From assembly GCF_022346425.1 (NCBI RefSeq), contig NZ_JAKRCW010000006.1, positions 62,001 through 126,000 on the forward strand: a stretch of DNA of 64,000 nucleotides, read 5' to 3'. The notes beneath the pieces were generated by a model. That model was not told the DNA's origin, did not search any database, and saw only the letters and a list, made by a program, of their open reading frames with translations. Below, piece by piece: positions 53,450 through 62,018 of this stretch (position 1 is its first letter; every line of letters starts with the position of its first letter). The position numbers and the translations under genes are program-made. Origin of the DNA: Pseudoglutamicibacter albus. Its GTDB lineage: Bacteria; Actinomycetota; Actinomycetes; Actinomycetales; Micrococcaceae.

Positions 53450-54754
53450 TCAACCATTCGCGATGTCGCTAAATTTTTGCGCTAGATCGTTCAACCTGGT
53501 GAGCCCGCGGCCAAGCTGCAAGTCGGTGAGCTCGGGCGCCGGATTTCCTTGGGCGGCACCGGGCGTGGTTGCCGCCGATGCGGGCGCCGCGGAACGGAAA
53601 CCGTAGCTGGCTTGCAGGGTTATGCCAAGCAGGTGGCGGGGTTCCAGCCCGGCTTGCCGCAGCGGCTCCAACAGCTCGTCTGCAGTGCGGGTGAGGCAGG
53701 ATTGCCCAGTGCGGGCGAGGGTTCGGGCCTTTCCATCGGCTAGCGGTTCATTCACGGCACTCTCGGGTAGCGGCGCAAGCACGCGGCTACCGGTGTGTTC
53801 CCCATCGGCGAGCGCTTCGATGGTTTCCAGTAGGTTTTCCGCCGCGTGGGCATCCTCCGGCCATGAAACGGTTTCGAACCCGACCGAGACGCCGCCGTTG
53901 TTTTTCTCCACAGCCTTCGCAATGGTTTGCGCGCGCCCTCGCGCAGCCTCAGGAAGCCACACGGTCACCGTGTTCTCGCGAGCTAGGGTTTGCGTTTCGC
54001 TGCCGGTGGTCCGCGCTGCAGTTAGTGCCGCTGCCGCATCGGCCATGAGGGATTCCCACCATTGCTGGTCCAGGTGCGGAAGCCTGCGGTAGCGGGAGCT
54101 GGAACGCCACGAGCCTGCGAATGCGTGGTGCGCATCGGGGTCGATGATCCGCACCACCGGCGTGGCGCCGGGCAGTGAAGCGAGTTGCGGCACTAGCTCC
54201 GTGATGCCTTCGCACCAGGCTTGCGCGATGTCGGTGCGGGCAGCGTGGTCGGAAGCTATGGGTTCGCCGTTCGGTAAAGCCAGCCGGTGCATCACTGTGG
54301 CTGGCCCCATCACGGTGACACTGCGTTGCCCGAGCGGAGCGTCTTGGGCGTCATCCGCGGTGAGCTGGATGAGCTCACGCAAGCCGTTACTCGCCCGGCG
54401 CATCGCGATCCCAGCTTTAGCGCGGGTTCCGGTCAGCCGCCATCCGTGCGCTGTGAGGTCCACCGGCAACCCGGACAGATGCGTGATGGTGCGCTCCCAC
54501 GCGGTGTCTGCCGGGGACTCCGGAAGAGGCAGAACGTGTGGGCCGGATTCGAGTCCGCCGAACACCTCGTTGAGTAGCTGTGTTGCCCGCAGTGGTGTTG
54601 CACGTAACGAGGTGTGAGTTTGTACCCGGCTCGGTGTGCGTGCCTGGGCGCGCGCCTGGGTACGAACCTGCGGCGCGCACACAACACCCTGCCACGCAAT
54701 GCCCTGCTCGGTGTCCGCTGAACGCTCGGGAGCCGTCGAAGTAGAAGAAGTCAT
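53450..54754 (-). CDS. MetE C-terminal-domain-like protein (Rv3015c family)
   Basis: This 434-residue protein resembles the C-terminal barrel of cobalamin-independent methionine synthase. It matches the actinobacterial Rv3015c-type family encoded beside mnmA. Visible family-like segments are PLPESPADTAWERTITHLSG, VMGPATVMHRLALPNGEPI, VVRIIDPDAHHAFAGSWRSS (in the position of the MetE QVDEP segment), and GLEPRHLLGITLQASYGF. The Cys and His zinc ligands of true MetE are not evident, so methionine synthesis is doubtful. The N-terminus has QARTQARAQART-like repeats. The ATG at 54754 has no strong ribosome-binding site. It is the last gene of an iscS-mnmA-aroQ operon. Confidence 0.75.
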   Translation of the reverse strand: MTSSTSTAPERSADTEQGIAWQGVVCAPQVRTQARAQARTPSRVQTHTSLRATPLRATQLLNEVFGGLESGPHVLPLPESPADTAWERTITHLSGLPVDLTAHGWRLTGTRAKAGIAMRRASNGLRELIQLTADDAQDAPLGQRSVTVMGPATVMHRLALPNGEPIASDHAARTDIAQAWCEGITELVPQLASLPGATPVVRIIDPDAHHAFAGSWRSSSRYRRLPHLDQQWWESLMADAAAALTAARTTGSETQTLARENTVTVWLPEAARGRAQTIAKAVEKNNGGVSVGFETVSWPEDAHAAENLLETIEALADGEHTGSRVLAPLPESAVNEPLADGKARTLARTGQSCLTRTADELLEPLRQAGLEPRHLLGITLQASYGFRSAAPASAATTPGAAQGNPAPELTDLQLGRGLTRLNDLAQKFSDIANG

Positions 54755-54776
54755 GGTCACAATCAAGCCTGCCGGC

Positions 54777-55142
54777 TCAGTTGCGTTGTTCGGAGATCGC
54801 TTCGTGATGGCGGATCACTTCAGCGATGATGAAGTTCAGGAATTTTTCGGCGAATTCCGGGTCTAGCTGCGCGTCTTTGGCTAGCGAGTGTAGCCGGGCG
54901 ATCTGGGCGGCTTCACGCCCGGGGTCGCTGGGCGGGAGTTGGTGTTCGGCTTTGAGGTGGCCTACTCGCTGGGTGCATTTGAACCGTTCTGCGAGCAGAT
55001 ATACCAGCGTCGCGTCAATGTTGTCGATGCTGCCGCGGATCCGCAACAGTTCCTGCATCACGGCAGGGTCAACAGTGTCAGGTAGGGAGGATGCCGCCGG
55101 GTCCCATTCGTTGGTCACGATGCCTTCGTGTTGATCGCTCAT
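54777..55142 (-). CDS. Monofunctional AroQ-type chorismate mutase
   Basis: This 121-residue, all-helical chorismate mutase converts chorismate to prephenate for Phe and Tyr synthesis. The AroQ pattern is visible: LLRIRGSIDNIDATLVYLLAERF (helix 1, with the catalytic Arg and Asp), VGHLKAEHQLPPSDPGRE (Lys and the loop), and helix 3 ending FLNFIIAEVIRHHEAI. GAGG precedes the ATG. It lies nine bases downstream of mnmA and 22 upstream of the metE-like gene, so it is co-transcribed with sulfur-transfer genes, with no other aromatic gene nearby. Confidence 0.92.
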   Translation of the reverse strand: MSDQHEGIVTNEWDPAASSLPDTVDPAVMQELLRIRGSIDNIDATLVYLLAERFKCTQRVGHLKAEHQLPPSDPGREAAQIARLHSLAKDAQLDPEFAEKFLNFIIAEVIRHHEAISEQRN

Positions 55143-55151
55143 AACCTCACC

Positions 55152-56291
55152 CTACGCAGTGAGTGCGGCCGGATTCCACGTTGATGAATGGGCTGAGGCA
55201 ATTGTTGCTTGCCCAATCACACGGTCCCCGGTGTAGAGGACCATCGACTGGCCTGGTGCTACCCCGTTGAGTGTTTCTTCCAGCTCGGCTTCTACGCGGC
55301 GGCCCTGTTCGTCGTCGGCGACCCAGCGGGCGCGGCCCGGTACAGGTTTTCCGTGGGCGCGAACCTGGACGGTGACGTCCATCCATGCGCCGCTGGCGGC
55401 CTCGGCAGGTTCCGCACCCGCGAATGAGACGCGAATGCCACTGAGCCGATCCACGGCGAGCGCCTCTTTGGGACCGACAACGACTTCGTTGGTTTTCGGC
55501 CGGATCGAGAGCACAAAGCGCGGCTTACCGTCAGGTGCTGGATGTCCGATAGCGAGCCCGCGGCGCTGCCCTACGGTGAAGGCTTGGGCCCCTTCGTGTT
55601 CGCCTACTTGGGTGCCTTCTTGGTCGATGATTTTGCCTGGCTGCATCTCGATCTGTTCGGCGAGCCAGCCGCGGGTGTCGCCGTCTGGGATGAAGCAGAT
55701 ATCGTGCGAATCGGGTTTCTCTGCCACGCCGAGGCCGCGGCGTTCAGCTTCTGCGCGGACCTCCGCCTTGGTGGGTGCGTGTGCCAGCGGGAACCAGCAG
55801 TGCGCGAGTTGGTCCTCCCGCAGAACACCCAGAACATAGGACTGGTCCTTGGCCATATCGGCGGCTCGGTGCAGGGTTGGGCGGCCGTCACCGTCCTGAT
55901 CCACGCGGGCATAATGGCCGGTCACGACCGCATCGAACCCTAGCGCGATCGCTTTATCAAGCAGGGCTTCGAACTTGATTTTCTCGTTGCAGCGCAGGCA
56001 CGGGTTCGGGGTGCGGCCGGCGGCGTATTCGTCGATGAAGTCATCCACCACATCGGCTTTGAAACGTTCGGAGAAGTCCCACACATAGAACGGGATGCCG
56101 AGGGTTTCGCATGCACGGAACGCGTCATTGGAGTCTTCGATGGTGCAGCATCCACGCGATCCGGTGCGGAGGGTTCCGGGCATGCGTGAAAGGGCGAGGT
56201 GGACACCCACGACGTCGTGGCCGGCTTCAACGGCGCGCGCCGCCGCTACGGCAGAGTCCACGCCGCCAGACATTGCGGCCAGAACCTTCAT
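55152..56291 (-). CDS. mnmA: MnmA, tRNA 2-thiouridylase
   Basis: MnmA thiolates U34 of Lys, Glu and Gln tRNAs using sulfur passed from a cysteine desulfurase. The PP-loop is [16 protein letters not shown] at the N-terminus. The first catalytic Cys is in [13 protein letters not shown] and the second in [24 protein letters not shown] and [16 protein letters not shown] are also typical. The ATG at 56291, with GAGGGGG 7 bases upstream, starts at the conserved [10 protein letters not shown]; this gives 379 residues. It lies 148 bp downstream of the desulfurase gene, its likely sulfur donor. Confidence 0.97.
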   Translation of the reverse strand: MKVLAAMSGGVDSAVAAARAVEAGHDVVGVHLALSRMPGTLRTGSRGCCTIEDSNDAFRACETLGIPFYVWDFSERFKADVVDDFIDEYAAGRTPNPCLRCNEKIKFEALLDKAIALGFDAVVTGHYARVDQDGDGRPTLHRAADMAKDQSYVLGVLREDQLAHCWFPLAHAPTKAEVRAEAERRGLGVAEKPDSHDICFIPDGDTRGWLAEQIEMQPGKIIDQEGTQVGEHEGAQAFTVGQRRGLAIGHPAPDGKPRFVLSIRPKTNEVVVGPKEALAVDRLSGIRVSFAGAEPAEAASGAWMDVTVQVRAHGKPVPGRARWVADDEQGRRVEAELEETLNGVAPGQSMVLYTGDRVIGQATIASAHSSTWNPAALTA

Positions 56292-56439
56292 GAAATCCCC
56301 CTCAAAACTGTGGCCGGTCAATTCTGCTCAAGGCTGTGCGCAAGGGCAATTCTCTATTGTTTCATGCACCACCGGTGACGCCGTGATCTTTATAGGCGCT
56401 AGTGGCGTTTGCGGGCGGTGCCAGCAATGCATGCGCGGG

Positions 56440-57678
56440 CTAACCGGCGCCTCTGGCTTGCGCGATGACCCCGGGGAGGGCGTCGATGAGCGCCTGCACT
56501 GATTCTTCGGTGGTGAGTGGGCCCATGCTGAAGCGTTGCACATCGGTTGCGTCTTGTTTGCTACGGCCCATCGCTAACAGGACGTGGGAGGGCTGCGCCA
56601 TCCCGGCGGTGCATGCGGAGCCGGTCGAGGTCGCGAACCCGAGGCTGTCTAGGAGGAACAGGACCGAGTCCCCCTGGGCGCCAGGGACGCTCAGATGCAC
56701 GATGCCGGGCAACTGCTGCGCTGAGTTCCCGCCACGTGATGCCCGGTTAGCGGCTGCCTGGACGCCGGATACGGTCGCGTTGGGGATGGTTGTGGTGATC
56801 GCGTGGACCAGTTTTTCCCGCAGGCACTCCAGCCGTTCAATCTCTTGGTCGAGGCTTGCTTGCGCGGCGGTCGCGGCAGCGGCGAAGGCTGACGCGGAGG
56901 CGACGTCGGCAGTTCCGGAGCGTAGGCCACGTTCTTGTCCGCCTCCGTGGATGTGCGGTGTGAGCTGGGCGGTGCGGCGCACAATGAGCGCCCCGATCCC
57001 CACTGGCCCGCCGAGTTTGTGAGCGGTGATGGCCGCGGTGGTGATAGCAGGATTGTTCAGCTGTGTAGGGGTGTGTCCGAAAGCCTGCACCGCATCCGTG
57101 TGGAAGGGCACACCGTGCTCGGCAGCGATGGCTGCGGCTTCTTCGACTGGCTGGATGGTGCCGACCTCGTTATTCGCCCACATCAGGGTCGCCAGAGCGG
57201 TGCGTTCCGGCGCGTATGCTAGCGCGGCACGCCACGCATCGAGATCCACCACGGCATCCTCGGTGACCAGAACCAGCACGGGTTCGGCGCCGTGGTGTTG
57301 GGCGAGGTATTCGATCACATCAAGCACGGCAGGATGCTCAATCCCGGTATAGATGATGCGCGGCCGGGCCGGCTTGCCCACAGCTGGCTCCGGCTTGGAA
57401 CCGGGCACTGCGTTGCGTTTGGCGTAGAGGCCCTTGATCGCGATGTTATCGGCCTCGGTGCCGCCTGAAGTGAACACGATTTCAGCGGGATCAACCCCGG
57501 CGGCGTGCGCGAGCTCGATGCGCGCGGCATCGTGGATACGGCGAGCAGTGCGGCCCGCGGTGTGGAGCGACCCCGCGTTGCCGATAACCCCCATATGCTC
57601 GATGAGCGCGGCACGTGCCGGCTCAGACAGCGGGGTGGTTGCGGCGTGGTCGAAGTAATGGATCGGCTGATTCCTCAC
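56440..57678 (-). CDS. Cysteine desulfurase (IscS/NifS family)
   Basis: This PLP-dependent enzyme takes sulfur from cysteine for tRNA thiolation and Fe-S assembly. N-terminal YFDHAATTPLSEPAR and FTSGGTEADNIAIKG bind substrate and PLP. HTDAVQAFGHTP and the Schiff-base Lys in ITAHKLGGPVGIGALIV are clear. The catalytic Cys loop is TGSACTAGMAQPSHVL. It has 412 residues. The GTG start is almost touching GGGAGG, so initiation may be inefficient or use AGG further upstream; no better start exists before the conserved motif. It is next to mnmA. Confidence 0.95.
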   Translation of the reverse strand: MRNQPIHYFDHAATTPLSEPARAALIEHMGVIGNAGSLHTAGRTARRIHDAARIELAHAAGVDPAEIVFTSGGTEADNIAIKGLYAKRNAVPGSKPEPAVGKPARPRIIYTGIEHPAVLDVIEYLAQHHGAEPVLVLVTEDAVVDLDAWRAALAYAPERTALATLMWANNEVGTIQPVEEAAAIAAEHGVPFHTDAVQAFGHTPTQLNNPAITTAAITAHKLGGPVGIGALIVRRTAQLTPHIHGGGQERGLRSGTADVASASAFAAAATAAQASLDQEIERLECLREKLVHAITTTIPNATVSGVQAAANRASRGGNSAQQLPGIVHLSVPGAQGDSVLFLLDSLGFATSTGSACTAGMAQPSHVLLAMGRSKQDATDVQRFSMGPLTTEESVQALIDALPGVIAQARGAG

Positions 57679-57714
57679 CCTCCCAGCCTAGCCCCGCTCC
57701 CCTGGCTGGCACTG

Positions 57715-57744
57715 CTGGCTCACTCCAGCCTGGCTCACTCCAGC
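57715..57744. repeat. Two 15-bp tandem repeats between iscS and dnaJ-like genes
   Basis: CTGGCTCACTCCAGC occurs twice in direct succession (57715-57729 and 57730-57744), then a partial third copy begins. It lies in the 142-bp divergent gap. No function is evident. Confidence 0.75.
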
Positions 57745-57820
57745 CTGGTTCGTCCACCCTCGCTCCCCAGCGCTCACCGTGTTCCGCACCCGATGAGTGA
57801 GGTAAGGCAGAATATTGACT

Positions 57821-58822
57821 ATGTCCGCCAGCCGCCGTCAAGCTTTTGAAACTCTCGGTCTACCCCCTAACGCTGACAGCCAAGCCATCCGTAAAGCGTT
57901 CCGTGCGCTTTCACGTACCCATCACCCGGATCTCGGCGGCGATCCCGAAACTTATCAGGCGATCACCACCGCCTACACGGTCCTGACCGACACTGCCGCT
58001 GCGGCACAAGCCGATACCGCGGCCGCTAGAGCCGCGACCGCACAGCCGCCAGCGAGTCCTTCTGCGCGGTCGAAGTCCGCGCCGTCTACTCAGCGTGCAG
58101 CGCAGACCCGGCACGCATCGGGCGCTAGCGGCGCCGCTTCACGCGCCAACAGCACGGCCGCACACAACACAGACAACCGCTACACACCATCTGGCCCTGC
58201 TTCCCAGGACGTCACCTACGACGGCGCCCACCCTGCATTGAGTGAGCGTGACGCGCACACGCTCGTGCGGGGCTCTATCCGCCGTCGCAGCTTATTTGAC
58301 CGCGCCGTCTACCGCGAGGCGCGCACCGCGGCCGTCATGGATCTTTTCGAACGCATCCACGAACACGTTCCTGCGGCCCGCATGGTGCTGGGCGTCCGCA
58401 TCGACGGGACGGATATTGAAGCAGTGATTTTCGCTGGCCACCGTCTGCTCGCGGTTGATGTTGAGGCTTCCGTGGATGCCGAACACGCGTGGGATGGCAC
58501 AACACTGCGAGCGAATGGAAAGCCCCTGGCTTATACCCCAGACCACGATGCGGTGCATGCGTTGGAACGCAAGATCGGCGGCAGCCGCGCTGAGGCGTTG
58601 CATGTGTTGTTCGTTCCGGGGCGTTCGGCTCAACATCCGGTGGTGAACCGGGTGGGCGCTACCGCAGGTGTCACGGGGCCTTCACCGATTGCGCGTGCCG
58701 CCGGCGAGGGGATTGCTTATCTTGCAGGTGGCCCGAACCCCAGTAGCATCAACCTTTCTGTGTATGGTCAGTTGCTCCAGTTCGCAGGACGCGACACACA
58801 CAAAAAGAACACCGTTCCGTGA
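57821..58822 (+). CDS. J-domain protein with possible NERD-like C-terminal domain
   Basis: This is a 333-residue protein. The N-terminal J-domain (about 1-60) has FETLGLPPNADSQAIRKAFR and the hallmark HPD in RTHHPDLGGDPETYQ, so it should stimulate a DnaK ATPase. A low-complexity Ala/Ser/Thr linker spans about 60-135. The C-terminal part (about 140-290) includes AVMDLFERIHEHVPAARMVL and DIEAVIFAGHRLLAVDVEAS, resembling the nuclease-related NERD pattern (D-x-V-x10-DxK) but with Glu where the catalytic Lys is expected. The ATG at 57821 has no Shine-Dalgarno sequence, and a CAGAAT -10-like element 7 bases upstream suggests a leaderless mRNA; a TTG at 57815 is the alternative. Confidence 0.72.
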   Translation: MSASRRQAFETLGLPPNADSQAIRKAFRALSRTHHPDLGGDPETYQAITTAYTVLTDTAAAAQADTAAARAATAQPPASPSARSKSAPSTQRAAQTRHASGASGAASRANSTAAHNTDNRYTPSGPASQDVTYDGAHPALSERDAHTLVRGSIRRRSLFDRAVYREARTAAVMDLFERIHEHVPAARMVLGVRIDGTDIEAVIFAGHRLLAVDVEASVDAEHAWDGTTLRANGKPLAYTPDHDAVHALERKIGGSRAEALHVLFVPGRSAQHPVVNRVGATAGVTGPSPIARAAGEGIAYLAGGPNPSSINLSVYGQLLQFAGRDTHKKNTVP

Positions 58823-58852
58823 TCAAACCGTTACATTAGCTAAACTGGCGGC

Positions 58853-59359
58853 GTGCTACGCATCGTCTTCAATACTCCTGAAATCCCAGGCAACACCGGT
58901 AACGCGATCCGGCTCGCTGCCATCACCGGCGCCGAACTGCATCTTGTGGAGCCGTTGGGTTTCGATTTTGAAGACGCGAAATTGCGCCGCGCTGGCCTCG
59001 ATTATCATGATCTGGCTGTGGTTACGGTGCATCCGGACCTGGATACTGCGTTGCAGAAATTGGGGCCGGGACGTGTTTTTGCTTTCACTACTGACGGACA
59101 CACCCGTTATGACACCGTGACCTACCGCGAAGACGATATTCTCCTCTTCGGTAAAGAGTCCTCCGGACTCACCGAAGAAGAAAAGAACCATCCGCGCATC
59201 ACTGAACGTCTCACGATCCCGATGCAGCCGGCCCGCAGGTCTCTAAACCTCGCGAACTCGGCTTCCATCGCTGTCTATGAGGCGTGGCGGCAACACGGGT
59301 TCCCAGGTTCCCGGCCGCTGGATGCGGCACCTGCTGATCTCACTATTGGAAACGTTTAA
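58853..59359 (+). CDS. TrmL-type SPOUT tRNA (cytidine/uridine-34-2'-O)-methyltransferase
   Basis: This is a knotted SPOUT-family methyltransferase modifying the wobble ribose of certain tRNAs. The sequence shows IVFNTPEIPGNTGNAIRLAA at the N-terminus, LFGKESSGLTEEEK, and the SAM-binding C-terminus RSLNLANSASIAVYEAW. It has 168 residues. Its GTG start has no Shine-Dalgarno sequence, but TAAACT lies 6 bases upstream, suggesting a leaderless transcript. It lies 30 bp downstream of the J-domain gene. The exact tRNA target cannot be read from the sequence. Confidence 0.92.
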   Translation: MLRIVFNTPEIPGNTGNAIRLAAITGAELHLVEPLGFDFEDAKLRRAGLDYHDLAVVTVHPDLDTALQKLGPGRVFAFTTDGHTRYDTVTYREDDILLFGKESSGLTEEEKNHPRITERLTIPMQPARRSLNLANSASIAVYEAWRQHGFPGSRPLDAAPADLTIGNV

Positions 59360-59375
59360 GGAAAGGCTTACAACC

Positions 59376-59942
59376 ATGAACCAACTGAATGAAGCCGACC
59401 TTGACGTACTCGGTGACTTTGAGGAACTCGGCGGTTTTGAGGAACAAGAACACGGCCGTAGCCGCCGCAAGGCGCCTTCGGCTGGCAAGATCGCGGTCAT
59501 CAGCGTCATCACGGTGGTTGTGCTCGCTGTGATCGGTTTCTTCGCGGTGCGTGCCATGTGGCCGTCTTCTGAAAAGATCGCAGGCGAAGTCGCGCAAGAG
59601 GTCCTCGACGCCCCGGACGCCCAGACCCACACCGCTAAGTCGAAAGACGGCGAGATTGAGGTGGTCACTAGCGCGGAGTTGAACTCATACGCGGTCAAGG
59701 TCAAGGGTGTCCCTCACGCTCCGCAGAACAGCGAATACCAGCTGTATCTAAGCGATAAAGACAACGCGCTACGCCCCTCCACCTTGCTAGGTGGGCAGCC
59801 GAACGATGAGTGGGTCGGCGTCCGCAACGAACTCAACACGACGCGTGAAATCCACGTCACGATCGTCACTGAAGGCGGGCAGCAGCGCCCACCAGCCAAC
59901 GATGTGGTTGCCATCCAGATCCCGGAAGGCGCCGGTAAGTAG
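59376..59942 (+). CDS. RskA-like (anti-sigma-K factor C-terminal domain) membrane protein
   Basis: This is a 188-residue protein with one membrane helix (about 42-64, IAVISVITVVVLAVIGFFAV). The short acidic cytoplasmic part (MNQLNEADLDVLGDFEEL) lacks the zinc anti-sigma signature. The extracytoplasmic part (about 85-185) matches the RskA C-terminal fold: GEIEVVTSAELNSYAVKVKG, SEYQLYLSDKDNALRPS and a final VVAIQIPEGAG strand. No sigma factor gene is adjacent. The ATG at 59376 has GAAAGG upstream, 16 bp after trmL. It may be an orphan or an extracytoplasmic domain reused for another role. Confidence 0.75.
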   Translation: MNQLNEADLDVLGDFEELGGFEEQEHGRSRRKAPSAGKIAVISVITVVVLAVIGFFAVRAMWPSSEKIAGEVAQEVLDAPDAQTHTAKSKDGEIEVVTSAELNSYAVKVKGVPHAPQNSEYQLYLSDKDNALRPSTLLGGQPNDEWVGVRNELNTTREIHVTIVTEGGQQRPPANDVVAIQIPEGAGK

Positions 59943-59964
59943 CGCGGATAGCGGAGGTGCTCGC

Positions 59965-60066
59965 TAGCGGCGCAGTAGAGGGCCACTAGCGGCGCGGCAG
60001 AGGGCCAGTTGCGGCGCGAGTGTAGCGGCACGGCAGAGGTCCAGTATCGCCGCTGCTAAAGGCCGA
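59965..60066. repeat. Degenerate 22-bp tandem repeat array
   Basis: Units begin at 59965, 59987, 60023 and 60045 (22 bp each), with a 14-bp partial at 60009. The consensus is near TAGCGGCGCGGCAGAGGCCAG. Units one, two and four are close; the last is diverged. The array fills the 137-bp gap between the convergent RskA-like and PIG-L genes. No clear terminator is visible, so the repeats may serve as one or be neutral. Confidence 0.75.
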
Positions 60067-60079
60067 CTATCGGGACAGC

Positions 60080-60955
60080 TTAGAAACCGGCGATCGTCTC
60101 GGCGGAGTTCACGCACACCGCGTGGAACGACTCCGCCGCTTTCGCATCGTCCGAGGCGGCGCGTTGCTGGGCGATGCGTGCGGCTTGGTGCCGCACAAAC
60201 TGTTGCATCTTCTCCACATCCGGGTGTTGGGATGCGTGCTTGAGAAGCGCTTGGATCTTGGTTTCGAGGCTCTCTGTGATGTCCACGGCCATGTTCGTTA
60301 GGTGCCCCGGTTGCCCGAAGTACCACAGGTGAGGCAGTTTGTGTGGCTCGAGGCCGGCTTCCAGCAGCTCCGGGTATGCGTAGGGGTTCTCCAGCGACGG
60401 ATACACTGCATGAGTGACCGCTTGCCCTACAGCAAGGTGGTCAGGATGTGATTTCTGGAAGCTCGTGTAGTCCCGCTCAGGGTGGTGGGTCAAGATCAGG
60501 TCCGGGCGCACTCGGCGTCCGATCTCCACGATGTCCTTGAGCAGCTCATCACTCACGTGCAGATCCCCGTCCGGGTAGTCCCAGAACTCGACCGAAGCGA
60601 TCCCCACAACCTCTGCCGCTTCCCGCTGTTCCTCCCGACGGCGGGATACAACATCATCGCCGCGGGCCTCATCGCTGAAACCGCCGGCGCCCCCGCCGGT
60701 CACCACGGTGAGGTGGATGTCGATGCCGCCTGCCGCCCACCGTGCCAGTGTTCCAGCGGCGCCGAAGTCAACATCGTCTGGGTGCGCTGTCAGCACCAGA
60801 ACTTTCGATACACCCACCGGGGCGCCCGTGGCCGGGTCAAGCGCGACGGCGCCCGCTACCCCGGCACCCTCTACCGCGGTGCCCGTTACTCCGGGGCCCT
60901 CTGCCCCGGCCGTCGAATCCGCTGACATCGAATTCACCGACGCTGAAGCGTTCAC
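60080..60955 (-). CDS. PIG-L/LmbE-family N-acetyl-glycosyl deacetylase-like protein
   Basis: This is a zinc-dependent deacetylase-fold protein of the family that includes MshB of mycothiol synthesis. The metal and base motif is TAHPDDVDFGAAGT, with His and Asp ligands present and Val where MshB has Glu. The third ligand His is in SHPDHLAVGQAVTHAV. The N-terminal 50 residues are Gly/Ala/Val low-complexity with pentapeptide-like repeats (GVTGT, GAGVA). It has 291 residues with a GTG start. It lies 12 bp downstream of etfA. The substrate is unknown. Confidence 0.88.
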   Translation of the reverse strand: MNASASVNSMSADSTAGAEGPGVTGTAVEGAGVAGAVALDPATGAPVGVSKVLVLTAHPDDVDFGAAGTLARWAAGGIDIHLTVVTGGGAGGFSDEARGDDVVSRRREEQREAAEVVGIASVEFWDYPDGDLHVSDELLKDIVEIGRRVRPDLILTHHPERDYTSFQKSHPDHLAVGQAVTHAVYPSLENPYAYPELLEAGLEPHKLPHLWYFGQPGHLTNMAVDITESLETKIQALLKHASQHPDVEKMQQFVRHQAARIAQQRAASDDAKAAESFHAVCVNSAETIAGF

Positions 60956-60967
60956 GAGACTGCCCTA

Positions 60968-61939
60968 CTAACTCTGTTGTTTACGGGCGCGGATAGCTTC
61001 AGCAGCTTGAGGTAGGACCGTGTTCAGATCGCCTACGATACCGAAATCAGCGATATCGAAAATAGGGGCGTCCATGTCAGTGTTCACCGCGACGATCGTG
61101 CCGGACTGGCGCATGCCCGCAACGTGGTGCACCGCACCTGATATACCGGCTGCGATATACAGGTCAGGCCGCACCGTGGCGCCGGTCTGCCCCACTTGTG
61201 TGTTGTGTGGGATCCAGCCTTCATCGGTCGCATCACGTGTTGAACCGACCGCGCCGCCGAGGGCGTCAGCGAGCTGTTCGACCGGGCCGAAATCGCCGTC
61301 GGTACCGCGGCCGCCCGAAACCACAACTCGGGCCGAGGACACGTCGGGGCGTCCGTCGTAAACCACCGGGGTGCGGAAGATAATCTGTGCGCCTTCACGC
61401 CCGCCCGTGCTCAACGTAACCACCTCGGCGGTCTGTGCGGCAGCCTGCGCGGAAGCGGGAACGCCCGGAACCAGCGTTAGGAAAGCGGTCGCCGTGGTGG
61501 GGCGCACTGCAGAGCTCCACTCCCCCGAAAGCACATCCTTACGCACCGCAAGACCCGAGGCCGCGGTGAGTGGGCCTTCAGTTGCAGGCTCAACGGCGGA
61601 AACTTGAGTGATGAGCGCCGACTCCGTAAGCGCGGCCGCACGCGCCATGACTTCGGTTTCGATCGGCTCGATGCTGCTGAGCACCGTCACGGCCTCGCTT
61701 GCACGCACGGCACCGACCAAAACATCGGCCTGCCCCACCGCAACAGAGCCCGACGGATCCTGTTCAGCCGCATACACCCGCTGAGCGCCCGCGGCACCCA
61801 ACGCCGCGACCGCATCGGCTGAGACGGCCGAACCCACGGCAACAGCAACGGGCCCTAAACCGGCCGCAACACCGAGAACTTCCTGTTGGGAAGCCGAAAG
61901 CTGCGGCCCAACAGAATCCAGATACACAAGAACAGTCAC
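60968..61939 (-). CDS. etfA: Electron transfer flavoprotein alpha subunit
   Basis: This is the FAD-binding subunit of the ETF heterodimer, which carries electrons from acyl-CoA dehydrogenases to the quinone pool. The N-terminal domain begins VLVYLDSVGPQLSASQQE. The C-terminal FAD domain contains SARVVVSGGRGTDG, GSTRDATDEGWIPHNTQVGQ, DLYIAAGISGAVHHVAGM and VNTDMDAPIFDIADFGIVGD. It has 323 residues and a GTG start with GGAG 8 bases upstream. It is 79 bp downstream of etfB and close to the PIG-L gene. Confidence 0.97.
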   Translation of the reverse strand: MTVLVYLDSVGPQLSASQQEVLGVAAGLGPVAVAVGSAVSADAVAALGAAGAQRVYAAEQDPSGSVAVGQADVLVGAVRASEAVTVLSSIEPIETEVMARAAALTESALITQVSAVEPATEGPLTAASGLAVRKDVLSGEWSSAVRPTTATAFLTLVPGVPASAQAAAQTAEVVTLSTGGREGAQIIFRTPVVYDGRPDVSSARVVVSGGRGTDGDFGPVEQLADALGGAVGSTRDATDEGWIPHNTQVGQTGATVRPDLYIAAGISGAVHHVAGMRQSGTIVAVNTDMDAPIFDIADFGIVGDLNTVLPQAAEAIRARKQQS

Positions 61940-62018
61940 AAGAAACTCCAGAAACGTCTAAAACCCGATACCGAGAAACTCTGCCGGCCGCAGACACCCC
62001 GCCTGCCGCGCACGAGGG

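Noticed and set aside
57715-60066. Intergenic tandem repeats considered as a CRISPR array
   Set aside because: Units are directly contiguous without unique spacers and no cas genes are present.
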